NCBI GenBank assembly: GCA_001466705.2
Contig: LATX02000243.1
Location: 1-64,000, forward strand
DNA from: Moniliophthora roreri
Taxonomy: Eukaryota; Basidiomycota; Agaricomycetes; Agaricales; Marasmiaceae
Reading direction: 5' to 3'
DNA length: 64,000 bases
This document shows, piece after piece, positions 1 through 11,374 of the stretch. The position numbers and the translations under genes were made by a program. The notes under the pieces were generated by a model. The model searched no databases. It had not been told where the DNA came from and saw only the letters and a program-made list of their open reading frames with translations. Each line of letters opens with the position of its first letter. The first letter of the stretch is position 1.

Positions 1-464
1 CTTTGGGGATGGGCATTAGTGTTGGTGGGCACTTACATTTTCTCTTTCAGTTCTCAATTCCTTCCTTAATGATTTCTGCTGATAGCTGTTTTCTTACCTA
101 TAGACACTTCTACGTATGAAAAGTAACTTCCATACTTCAAACATCATCCGTGTTATCTTAGCGGACATCACAGCCACAATCTTATCTCAATTCTCTGCTT
201 TTATAGTTTCAGTTCCTTTCTCTACAGTACGATGTACTGCATACCAGAGACAATTTGCCCAAGTACTACTTCTTCACTGATTCTGGCTTGGGCCGAGGAG
301 CCTCACGACGTGTTCTTTCTGCTTCATCTTGACGTACTAAGCCTGGGAACTGATCCGATAAGATCAGTATCATCAATCACGTCATGGGTTTTGGGAACTA
401 GCGATGACAGGAGCAAGTTGAACAGCAACGGCGACGACTCACCTGAAACGTTACTTACAAGGTA
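1..464. repeat. Direct repeat, copy A (offset 525 bp)
   Basis: This stretch recurs at 526-989 in the same orientation with about ten base differences, mostly transitions. Copy A starts at the window edge and stops at the N at 465, where copy B continues with other sequence. No gene was recognised; the open frames in it are short and overlap on both strands. It could be a transposon end or two haplotypes of one locus placed in a row by the assembly. Confidence 0.85.
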
Positions 465-465
465 N
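465..465. other. Single N, probable assembly join
   Basis: One ambiguous base at the exact end of repeat copy A. Since the second copy of the repeat follows only 61 bases later, the N is more likely a contig or gap join than a miscalled base. Confidence 0.6.
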
Positions 466-525
466 TGACAATAGACTAATTTAGCACACAAGATAGTGAA
501 GAAAGCTGAAAGAGTCACTAGGATG

Positions 526-989
526 CTTTGGGGATGGGCATTAGTGTTGGTGGGCACTTAGATTTTCTCTTTCAGTTCTCAATTCCTTCCTTAATGATTT
601 CTGCTGATAGCTGTTTTCTTACCTATAGACGCTTCTACGTATGAAAAGTAACTTCCATACTTCGAACATCATCCATGTTATCTTAGCGGAGATCACAGCC
701 ACAATCTTATCTCAATTCTCTGCTTTTATAGTTTCAGTTCCTTCCTCTACAGTACGACGTACTGCATACCAGAGACAATTTTCCCAAGTACTACTTCTTC
801 ACTGATTCTGGCTTGGGCCGAGGAGCCTCACGACGTGTTCTTTCTGCTTCATCTTGACGTACTAAGCCTGGGAACTGATCCGATAAGATCAATATCATCA
901 ATCACGTCATGGGTTTTGGGAACTAGCGACGACAGGAGCAAGTTGAACAGCAACGGCGACGACTCACCTGAAACGTTACTTACAAGGTA
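526..989. repeat. Direct repeat, copy B (offset 525 bp)
   Basis: Second copy of the 1-464 sequence, about 98 percent alike by eye. Differences from copy A include C/G, A/G and C/T changes spread over the length. It continues past 989 into sequence missing after copy A, where an N stands. The following 990-1285 has no supported gene. Confidence 0.85.
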
Positions 990-1228
990 CGTCCATTGAT
1001 TGTCATCCTCTGACATACTGCTACTTTATGTTCTAAGGTATGTTACTGTAATGTTACTTGACCGTTACTGACATGCAAGTCAGTAACGTTACTTACATGC
1101 GTTACGTGAAAATGTTGTGGCCCAGCTTAGACCATTCAATGCCCCACCTCTTGAAACTGTCGGTGAGGTTGTACACTTCCTGGATGAGCTATTTGAGGTG
1201 CGATTATGTTCTCCTTACGTTCTCCTGC

Positions 1229-1229
1229 N
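1229..1229. other. Single N, probable assembly join
   Basis: Isolated ambiguous base 57 bases before the start of the 2.2-kb duplicated block. Probably a contig join. Confidence 0.5.
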
Positions 1230-1285
1230 CAGATACTCTCAAACTTTTCTTTTCCAAGCCATCTTTTCTTTGTACAATTCTAATG

Positions 1286-3477
1286 AATCCTGATAGAAGG
1301 CTTCAAAGAACAAATGCTCATGCTATCATCCTTTGAAATTGACTGAAACCAGCAGCATTACAAGCCACAGAATGGCTCAAAACTGTCTTTGAGCCATTCT
1401 AGCCTTTTGACAAGCTAAGTTTGAATATCCACTCTCACCCAGGGTCTCAATGAATTGACAGCACACAAGCAAGCAAAGAAAGGTGTCTGTGCCTTTTACA
1501 TGTCAGAGCCAGTCACTACACACAGGTATGATTCTTACGTTTTCTACAATTACTTGCTGAACAAGGTTCAGATCACACTGGCTGACAACTCAGAGCTCCT
1601 TGTGCAATTATCAGACACTGAATTTGATTTGATGAAATCCATACTGACTCACAGCATCCTGGGATCAGTAGTACAAATCCCAAAGACAACTAGAGCCATA
1701 GATGCATACTTCACCTATGTGAGCTCGACTAGTTGAGATAGAATGTGGTATCAAAAGAGGCCTGAACTGTCTTGGATTGCCTTTAAAACAACTTCTCAGA
1801 TTGAAAAATGGGTGTTCGTTTTGTATAATATTTGTCAGTTTTGTGGTTTTATTAATTACTTCAAAAAGCAAATACTAGTATGGATTTCAACCAGAAACTG
1901 CCCAAAGAATAAACTTCTTCTAAGTGAGAACAAAAGTACCTCTTGTACCTGAATATAGTCCTCTTAGCTATGTTCTGCAACAATTCTCAAGAGGACAAAT
2001 CTTCTAGACACTGCTAGCCTCAAACTCTCTGATTCACATTGAAACACCAGACTGTACTGATGTACATCAGCTACCCTCTTAGTAGACTGATACAATGTTT
2101 CTCTTATCAGAAAACATGCCTCTTGCATTAAAAGCTAAGCTCTTCCTAGCTTTTATTTATATCTCTGGTTTGGGTTACAATTTCAGGTCTCAACTAGCCT
2201 GCACCTCTTGCACAACTAAATAAGCTAGAGCCCGAAGTGGTTGAAAAATACTGATTGCCAGTAGCTCTTCTACCTGAACAACAATGTTATACACTCTGGT
2301 AATCAGTGGGCAGTATCTCTCCTGCCTTCCACCTACAAAACACATCTCTTTATATACTCTACAACATAAATAATCTAATATATCTGTCACACATACAAAT
2401 AAAACTGAGTCAGGTGCTAAATATTATATAAACTGAGCTGTGTTTGGTAATTTCTCTGTCACAGTGTCCAATTGTAGTCAGGCTTTGTAGCCATAATCTC
2501 TTTTATTCTTTTTCTATAACAATTGTGCAGTCTTCTGACACTAACCGTTTGCAATTTTCTCTATCAAACAGCTCTCCTTCTGACTCTGTTTGAAAATATT
2601 ATACTTCCATGCCACTCTGCATAGTTTCTTCCTTCTCTGTCTACTATCATCTGCCCTATGGATGTGTAATATGCTTCCATCTCTATGTTTAAAGTGTATG
2701 TGTAAGCTCAGCCATGCTGGTTTCTCATCATACAGCTTTGTCTTCTACTTTCCATAATACAGGCACCTTTCCAGTAACCAATCATCTATTTCATTCATCT
2801 AATTTGATATCAGTATCTCAAGTATCTCCTGCTAATAATTTGTTATTCTCTGTTTCATATCCATTTCTCAGTAATATTCTCATTGATGTATCATTAAAGG
2901 CTTTTCTCTTTTCTTCAAGTTGGGTATAGATTGAAAATATTGCCAAAAGTGAAAATATTCCCTCTGGTATGCTTTTGATAGAGAAGTATTATGTAGTGTG
3001 GTTCTCTACAGGTTTCGGGATGCTCCTCTGTGTTCAGATTCACTGTTTATTTTCATACTAGCAGTAGTTGGGTACTCTTGTATGGCCTACCATTAACCAT
3101 TACTCTGCTGATATTTTATATCCTTCTCTACTACTCACTTTGACTAGCTGCTCAGAGCTTACACTAGTCCTCAATTCCCTTGTTTATGTCATTTTCAGCC
3201 ATAAAAGTGCAAAATATTCTCTATTTGCATGTGAAATAAAAGGTAAAAGTTATGCATATCAACATATCAAGGATTTGTATACTGACACCAATCGACTCAA
3301 ACAGCTATCTTTGGCTGTTTGTCATGGCAATATTGACACCAAGCAGGTATGTGCCATTAGAACCCATTCAGTCTCATGCTCAGTGTTCTCCAGGTCTTAT
3401 TTGATGAAAATGTGGACATAATAGCATTGCTCAGCTGGAAGAAAGGAGGCCTCCTACCTCTGGGTATGGATACTTGC
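1286..3477. repeat. 2192-bp direct repeat, copy 1
   Basis: The block 1286-3477 is repeated at 3479-5670 with an offset of exactly 2193. The first ~200 bases differ at a handful of sites; the rest appears identical. The block is AT-rich and CpG-poor. It carries an open frame near 1455-1736 and others near 2714-2929 and 3068-3421, all copied in the second block, but none resembles a protein family I recognise. They may be fragments of a transposon. Only an N separates the copies, so the duplication may be an assembly effect. Confidence 0.9.
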
Positions 3478-3478
3478 N
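3478..3478. other. Single N between two near-identical 2.2-kb blocks
   Basis: The N sits exactly between copy 1 and copy 2 of the 2192-bp repeat. This is what is expected when two overlapping contig ends are laid end to end without merging. Confidence 0.7.
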
Positions 3479-5670
3479 AATCCTGATAGAAGGCTTCAAA
3501 GAACAAATGCTCATGCTATCATCCTTTGAAATTGACTGAAACCAGCAGCATTACAAGCCACAGAATGGCTCAAAACTGTCCTTGAGCCATTCTAGCCTTT
3601 TGACAAGCTAAGTTTGGATATCCACTCTCACCCAGAGTCTCAATGAATCAACAGCACACAAGCAAGCAAAGAAAGCTGTCTGTGCCTTTTACATGTCAGA
3701 GCCAGTCACTACACACAGGTATGATTCTTACGTTTTCTACAATTACTTGCTGAACAAGGTTCAGATCACACTGGCTGACAACTCAGAGCTCCTTGTGCAA
3801 TTATCAGACACTGAATTTGATTTGATGAAATCCATACTGACTCACAGCATCCTGGGATCAGTAGTACAAATCCCAAAGACAACTAGAGCCATAGATGCAT
3901 ACTTCACCTATGTGAGCTCGACTAGTTGAGATAGAATGTGGTATCAAAAGAGGCCTGAACTGTCTTGGATTGCCTTTAAAACAACTTCTCAGATTGAAAA
4001 ATGGGTGTTCGTTTTGTATAATATTTGTCAGTTTTGTGGTTTTATTAATTACTTCAAAAAGCAAATACTAGTATGGATTTCAACCAGAAACTGCCCAAAG
4101 AATAAACTTCTTCTAAGTGAGAACAAAAGTACCTCTTGTACCTGAATATAGTCCTCTTAGCTATGTTCTGCAACAATTCTCAAGAGGACAAATCTTCTAG
4201 ACACTGCTAGCCTCAAACTCTCTGATTCACATTGAAACACCAGACTGTACTGATGTACATCAGCTACCCTCTTAGTAGACTGATACAATGTTTCTCTTAT
4301 CAGAAAACATGCCTCTTGCATTAAAAGCTAAGCTCTTCCTAGCTTTTATTTATATCTCTGGTTTGGGTTACAATTTCAGGTCTCAACTAGCCTGCACCTC
4401 TTGCACAACTAAATAAGCTAGAGCCCGAAGTGGTTGAAAAATACTGATTGCCAGTAGCTCTTCTACCTGAACAACAATGTTATACACTCTGGTAATCAGT
4501 GGGCAGTATCTCTCCTGCCTTCCACCTACAAAACACATCTCTTTATATACTCTACAACATAAATAATCTAATATATCTGTCACACATACAAATAAAACTG
4601 AGTCAGGTGCTAAATATTATATAAACTGAGCTGTGTTTGGTAATTTCTCTGTCACAGTGTCCAATTGTAGTCAGGCTTTGTAGCCATAATCTCTTTTATT
4701 CTTTTTCTATAACAATTGTGCAGTCTTCTGACACTAACCGTTTGCAATTTTCTCTATCAAACAGCTCTCCTTCTGACTCTGTTTGAAAATATTATACTTC
4801 CATGCCACTCTGCATAGTTTCTTCCTTCTCTGTCTACTATCATCTGCCCTATGGATGTGTAATATGCTTCCATCTCTATGTTTAAAGTGTATGTGTAAGC
4901 TCAGCCATGCTGGTTTCTCATCATACAGCTTTGTCTTCTACTTTCCATAATACAGGCACCTTTCCAGTAACCAATCATCTATTTCATTCATCTAATTTGA
5001 TATCAGTATCTCAAGTATCTCCTGCTAATAATTTGTTATTCTCTGTTTCATATCCATTTCTCAGTAATATTCTCATTGATGTATCATTAAAGGCTTTTCT
5101 CTTTTCTTCAAGTTGGGTATAGATTGAAAATATTGCCAAAAGTGAAAATATTCCCTCTGGTATGCTTTTGATAGAGAAGTATTATGTAGTGTGGTTCTCT
5201 ACAGGTTTCGGGATGCTCCTCTGTGTTCAGATTCACTGTTTATTTTCATACTAGCAGTAGTTGGGTACTCTTGTATGGCCTACCATTAACCATTACTCTG
5301 CTGATATTTTATATCCTTCTCTACTACTCACTTTGACTAGCTGCTCAGAGCTTACACTAGTCCTCAATTCCCTTGTTTATGTCATTTTCAGCCATAAAAG
5401 TGCAAAATATTCTCTATTTGCATGTGAAATAAAAGGTAAAAGTTATGCATATCAACATATCAAGGATTTGTATACTGACACCAATCGACTCAAACAGCTA
5501 TCTTTGGCTGTTTGTCATGGCAATATTGACACCAAGCAGGTATGTGCCATTAGAACCCATTCAGTCTCATGCTCAGTGTTCTCCAGGTCTTATTTGATGA
5601 AAATGTGGACATAATAGCATTGCTCAGCTGGAAGAAAGGAGGCCTCCTACCTCTGGGTATGGATACTTGC
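3479..5670. repeat. 2192-bp direct repeat, copy 2
   Basis: Second copy of 1286-3477. It runs on past 5670 into unique sequence, whereas copy 1 stops at the N. Contents are the same as in copy 1: no recognised gene, AT-rich, few CpG. Confidence 0.9.
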
Positions 5671-7080
5671 TGTGTAGACCTCCTATGCTCCTCCAGCAAT
5701 GATGGTATTGCATCCTCTGATTGCATGCAGTTTATAGCAGAAGTATTCTGAAAATCATTCACTTGGTATGCTGGAAGAGACCCAATGTGCAGTGATCATA
5801 GTGATACAAGTTGGTTTTGTGCTTTTACATGTCAAAGGACAGCCGCTGGTATTCAAAAAACTCAATCCACTTGGTAGAGAAATTAGATTGGCTCAAGAGA
5901 ACTTTTGGTCTGCTCTGCAATACATTTCACCTTTGCTTTTTCCCCATACAGGCATTTCTTTTATATAACCCAAGTCTGAATGGAAAAATGTATTTCTTGA
6001 TACAATTGAATCAAATTGATGTTAGAGTGAGCATGTAAAGAGCATGTGCATGAAGAAAAAAGCAGTGGGTGGAATAGATTGATAGATATGCATACCCCAA
6101 ACTCAACCTCCATTTCAATTTGCAGGACACTATTCCTGTTAGTCCACACTACTACATTTCAGTCAAGACTCAAAAGCCTTCCAAGGTTGTTCAAGAAGCT
6201 TAAACTCTGTGAAGAAGGTCAAAACAGGATGATTAAGAAATAAGGCTACAAGTGGTGTGTCAGAAAAATTTAACAAGAACTGGTTGCATTCAACCTAATA
6301 TCAGGATATCAATGTCTAACAGATCAACCCTGCTACAATATGAATGTTCAAACATATTTTCCTGAGTGAGACTTTCATGTTTCAACAACTTCAGTCTTCT
6401 CGACTGATGAGCTCAAAAACTTCATCAATACTCCAACTCAACAGCACCAAATGAATTGGTTGGAGTGATTCTCACTAGCGCAGGCCTGATCAAAGTCAAG
6501 TGTCTAGGCCTCCATTGACAGAGAAAGCTCAAGGCATTCATCCTTGTCATCTAGGCTTANGTACATCTCTCCATGCAGGTTTTGGGTTACTTGGGTTACT
6601 CATAGCACCTCTTCCTGAAGGGCTATTTCATAGACTTTACTATCATATGGGATTGGGCCTCTTTGAGGCAGAAGCTGAACCTTCAGGGGTGCAAATGGGA
6701 GTTTTGGTTCATTGCATACATAAAATATAGTACAATTGAATCTTAATATGCCAATTCTGATTATTATTAACTTGAAAGGACCAAATGTTACTCACAATGT
6801 GCAAACCTTCCCAATGTGTATTGCACCCTGTGTGTGGGTGCTGCATCTGCATCTATCCAGGTTACAAACCATAAATCAATTTTGGACAGCTTGTAAGTAC
6901 CTGCCAGCCCCTATTGGCTGAAGCAAACTCCTGCACTAGCATCATCTAGATATTACTTTTGTGACATTTTGTACCTTGAGCTGATAGAGACGTGTCTAGT
7001 CTCTGATGATCAAATGTCTTGGTTGGCTGATGCTTTGAGATGGTGCTACCACTGTTATCTGAAAGTCATGTGATGATAGC
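5671..7080. other. Repeat-like sequence, no gene recognised
   Basis: AT-rich and CpG-poor like its surroundings. Open frames such as 5768-5968, 6046-6243 and 6500-6730 are short, overlap in several frames and show no motif I know. A further single N lies at 6560. Most likely decayed transposon sequence. Confidence 0.5.
6560..6560. other. Single N, possible assembly join
   Basis: Isolated ambiguous base in repeat-like sequence. I could not see a duplicated block around this one. Confidence 0.4.
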
Positions 7081-7109
7081 ACTCATCAATAGGGGAAAAG
7101 CAGGTGAAT

Positions 7110-7864
7110 TGTAACATGACTACCTTTTCTTTTCTTCAAAATGTTCTTCCTTTCTCTTCTTCTGGCTTGTCTAGTTTCTTTTTGACTCTTATCTTTTTCA
7201 TCAATGCTTGAGCTTGCTTGAATTGTCTGTCATATCTGATTGCTGTTTTATACTAGTCCATGATTGTCATTAGCTGTCCTTCAGGTCTATTTAGGATTTT
7301 TAAAGTGAGTCCTTCAGGTAGACTAGTATGAAAGAACTTAATTAGTGCTTTATCATTATATTCTGTATCATCTGCCAGTAGTCAGAATTTATTTATAAAC
7401 TCATCTGCTCTTCCCTTCATTCAGAGTCCTTCAATCTTTAACTGGGCATCTCCTTCCAAATCTACTAGTTGGAAAGGGTTTTTGAATTTCTCTTGGAACT
7501 CCATCCAGTTTAGCTTCACCAAGCTATCCTCCAGGAACATGACTTCTGAGGCTTCTCATTCTTTCTATTTCTTCACTGTTCCTCCTTTCATGCAAGAGAG
7601 AAGAAAAAGGATCTTCTTTTCATTAGTGTTATAGTCTTTCAGATTCATCCTCATGAACAGTTCACATTCTATTATGAAGCATCAAGTATCTTTTTGGTCA
7701 CCATTGAGTAGATCAGAGGTAGCTACCTTAGCTCCTTTCTCTTTCTTCTCAGCTAGTACTTCCACTACCATTGTTGCTATAGTAGCTATGAAGTCTTCTT
7801 TGGTTCTGTCTTCCTTCTTTGAGTTTAATAGACTGCTTCCACTTGTTGCTGCTTTGCTTGACAT
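7110..7864 (-). pseudogene. Decayed Ty3/gypsy-type gag fragment
   Basis: Read on the minus strand, frames broken by stops give a retrotransposon capsid-like text. It includes a segment around 7430-7520 reading F-Q-E-K-F-K-N-P-F and, further on, R-A-D-E-F-I-N-K-F, followed near 7320-7290 by L-P-E-G-L-T-L-K-I. This order (a stretch joining a 'W-x-x-F' region, a sticky 'DEY/F-xxxF' helix, then 'LPxxL') is that of the retrotransposon gag domain of gypsy elements. The N-terminal part at 7682-7864 is Lys/Glu-rich. Several stops and a likely shift show it is dead. No matching pol was found next to it. Family call is inference from pattern only. Confidence 0.5.
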
Positions 7865-8345
7865 TGCTTGTAATTGGTTCTTCAGGAATAAAGAGGAGAA
7901 GTTTGTCAGGTTAATTGTTCTGTGAATATATAATTCATACTATAACATATCTCTCAATGTCTAGCTACTTTCTTCCTACTATATAGATGTGCATAGTGGT
8001 CAGTAAAGTGGGAAAATTTGAATTTAAGTGGGATTTAAACATCACATGGCATAAGGCATGCTGTAGGCTGCCATTCTTAAATTTCCTTAAATATGATGTC
8101 ATATTTAGCCACTTAGCTTAAATATCAACTTATTCACACTTATTTCATTTATTTATGCAAAATATAATGTATTTCAGTGAGAGAACATGTATCAACTGAA
8201 ATTTTCAGCCTCAAACCACACAAACTTTCAAATTTGATGTGAAATAAAAGGTCAATATATTGGCACAAGGGATGTATATAGTAAGCTACCTATGGGACAG
8301 CTGCAAAAATGAACAAGACAAAGAGAGTGAGAGGAGAGGGACATA

Positions 8346-9736
8346 CAGTCAGTGCAAAAAGTTTTGCAATACCATTATGAGAAATTTGTTCCTATAGCTG
8401 CTGCAACCCCTTCTCTGACTTCAACATTGCCAGAGAACAAGTTATTAGACCACATTCTAGGCTATATTAAATAGTATCATGCATGATAATAGTATCTCTA
8501 TGTGCAATCTGTAGATTAGAAGGATATAGGTGGCCATGGTATTCCAAGAAAACCAAGAAAAAGAATGTAAGGAAAATCCTGCTAATAGCACATAGGATTG
8601 CCATCTGCCAACAGCAGTGCATCAATGCAGGCAGAGAGGGAGTTGTAGAGGGCATTAATGTACTTCATGTCAAGTCCAGCCTATTCCTCTTTCACAATAA
8701 CCTATAGATCTTCTTTGTTGCAAGATAGCAGCCACTGTTTCCAAATCTGTCTATTCAGCTCTGCCCATGCATTCTTCATAATGTTAATGTCAGGAGATTT
8801 GGATCCCCAGAGTAGGCATTGAATCCTATGACTGTCAATCTAATTTGCAGCAACTTTAGAGGTGTGTTTGAGATTGTAATCCTGCTGGAAGAGAAGGTCA
8901 GCTGTGTCATAAGCAATCCCATAGTCATCTAGTGTGCCAAGATAACCCTTCTCCAAGACCTTGGTGTACTTTCCCCCAGTCATCTTTCCATCTATGTGAA
9001 CCAATCTCCCTGGCCCAAATAGTGTAAGACAGCCCCAAACCATAATGCTTCCTCCTCCATATGGCACTGTCTTCTGCAACTTTGATAGGTCCAAGGCTTC
9101 ATCTTCTCTCCTTCAATAGTAGCAATGCCCATCTCTACCAAATACCCACAATTTCTTCTTGTCTGAGAAGACAGCCATGCACCATTCTTCCTTATCCACA
9201 TCTGACATCTTCATGCCAAACTCCACCCTTCTATAATGGTTTTCTTCAGTCAGAAAAGGCTTCTTGCATTGAACATAGCCTTTGAGACTAAAATCCATAA
9301 GTGTTTGCTGGACTGTGTGCAGTAGAACATCAGAGCAAATAATTTCATTGACATGGGCAGCATCTCATAAACTCTCATCATCAATTCTGTTGACCATGTC
9401 ACAAAGTTGCTGGTCAGAAACCTTTTTAGGACATTCTGTACTCTTCTTAGAACATTTGTATGGGTCTCCAGTATGCTTCATGTCATGATAATTGCAGCAA
9501 ATGGAGCTAGGGTCAAGATCAAGTTTGTCTGCAATTTCTGAGTATTTCATTCCTTGTTCTTCATGTAAAAATGTGATGAGATGTTGTTTAGTGGGGGTAC
9601 ACTTTGTATTAGACTTCCAAGAGCCATTTCAGGCTCCTCTGGGAGGCCCATAGGTGAAGCAGTGCATGTGTGACAATGGTTGAAAAGCTCAAGACCTGTA
9701 GGAATAATGGTATTGCAAAACTTTTCACACTGACTG
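8346..9736 (-). mobile_element. Tc1/mariner-family transposon, 1391 bp, inactive
   Basis: The element has terminal inverted repeats of about 30 bp: the left end at 8346-8377 reads CAGTCAGTG then AAAAGTTTTGCAATACC, and the right end at 9706-9736 is its re-verse complement with few changes. A TA dinucleotide flanks each end (8344-8345 and 9737-9738), the known target site of this superfamily. Length fits (usually 1.3-2.4 kb). Inside, the minus strand carries a whole but interrupted transposase. Ends and target site are seen directly; family assignment rests on these plus the coding text. Confidence 0.88.
8585..9640 (-). pseudogene. Tc1/mariner transposase with several stops
   Basis: From about 9640 down, the text starts with a helix-turn-helix region (Y-S-E-I-A-D-K-L-D-L-D around 9545-9510). 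Then come F-S-D-K-K-K-L-W-V-F at about 9175 (first catalytic Asp), M-V-W-G-C and G-P-G-R-L around 9040-9000, Q-Q-D-Y-N-L-K-H-T-S near 8870 (second Asp) and S-P-D-I-N-I-M-K-N-A-W near 8790 (third acidic region). Order and spacing match the DDE domain of fungal Tc1/mariner transposases. The reading is broken by in-frame stops such as TGA near 9118 and TAG near 8838; these are explained by CGA to TGA and CAG to TAG. No intact copy exists in the window, so the element cannot move by itself. Confidence 0.85.
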
Positions 9737-10390
9737 TAGCACTGGCAGAGCACCCCAAATGATGCATCTGAGACCCAAATTTTTGAAAAGGAAAGGAGGC
9801 AGGGGGCAGAGACCTCTAAGGTGACATGACTGATCATATACTGGGAATGACAGCCAACATAGCTGGCCCAAGTGATCACCTAGCTTCCAGCTGAGGTTTG
9901 CCAACCTCCTCATAGGAATAAGTACTTAAATATTTCAGGATAAGTGGATTTCTTTGTCAGTGTCAAAGAATGGCTTGAGGATGGGTTCTACTCTGAAAGC
10001 TCTTTTGCAAAATTGTTATACATCCCATGCATTCTGGCAGCAAAAAAGTCCAAAGACACTGAGCTCTTCTTGCTCCATATCCTGGAACAGAAAGTTGTGA
10101 ATAGTTGTTGGTCTAGGATATTTAGCTTGAGAAAGATATATGCAAGTGGGGAATGTACAAGTCACACAGATTGGGTCTTCCATTCTCATCTATGTTCTGT
10201 GCAGTGTGAGGATGGATGTATGATGCCAAGCATTAACAGATTGCATACAGATTGCCTGAGCATCAGCCTATGCTTGCAGTGTCAATTATGGAGATGCTGA
10301 TTTGGTACCAGTTGTGCAATTTATTGAGCACCTCTGTTTTTTTGGGAGAGAATGAGTTGTCAAATGACTTCAGTAGCAAAGCAGTAGTGG
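9737..10390. other. End of repeat island, no gene recognised
   Basis: CpG-poor, AT-rich sequence continuing from the transposon. The frame 9944-10300 is open but has no recognisable motif. CpG dinucleotides return abruptly near 10395, which I take as the approximate edge of the repeat island. Confidence 0.45.
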
Positions 10391-11374
10391 GCTTTGCCGC
10401 TCGCCGGCCTTGAACATTATGTGGTTCCAGCAATCAGAAAAATAGCAGGGAATGTTTTGTCACATGACTCAATATCTATAACATATTCTTGAATTCTGTT
10501 CTGACAGAAGTCTTCCCTGACACCCGCCTGACACATCTGTCAGAGATATTTAGCATTTATGGTGTTTGGGAGTAAGGGATGTCGAGGGCAATTTCTGTCA
10601 CAACAGTGCTTACATAAGGGATGAGGTTCCCATTGTACCTTACGGCGGAAAAAAAAACTAAATGGTATTCTTTGAAGCAGCTCTTCTGGCACTTGGAAGA
10701 ATGTTACGTTTCGATGTACGCCATTGCATATGTATTGATGTCTCCTGCTTCTAAAGTTGGTTATCTTCTGAAGTATTTTCCCTCGCACAAGTTGTATGTA
10801 TAAAAGATATGGGTATCAATCTGCTTTCCATTTCCACCCAGTAATCTGGTTGCATTTGCGAATACGGAGGCATTAGGGCTGTGCACCTATCCTACAGTTC
10901 TTCGTCATTGTAGATGCAGCAGCGAGTCAATAGTAACTCAGGTGACTAGTTCTCATGAACATATAGGATTTACGAAGGCGGTAAGCCCAAGGTTTGCCTG
11001 AGGAGGGGACCAGTATGTCATGGCAGAGTAAACTTGCCTTACAGGAGAAGCGGCCCGTATTCACACATATCCGCAACCACATTGAATCGATAGAAACAGC
11101 CATAGGGTTGTCTATTCGGTCCGGTGTTGCCTAGTGGGGCGTTCAAATCTGGATTAAGTGCAGCGGACATACAGGTACAGCGAAAATGTAAAATATTTGT
11201 AAAAAGGTGTTTTGCGGGAATATACATATATACAACATAAAGAGACTCCCCATGTAACTTATGCATCTATAGGCTACCGTCAGGTAAATGAACTTTCAGA
11301 GTAACTATTTGCTACTTACAATGCCGTATCTTTCGGTTCGTTCAACCTGACGACTAAAAGCCGTTCGACCATCT
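10391..11374. other. Intergenic region before the first gene
   Basis: Normal CpG content, no long open frame and no splice-joined coding series seen on either strand. It would hold the 3' region of the minus-strand gene ending at 11375. Confidence 0.45.
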
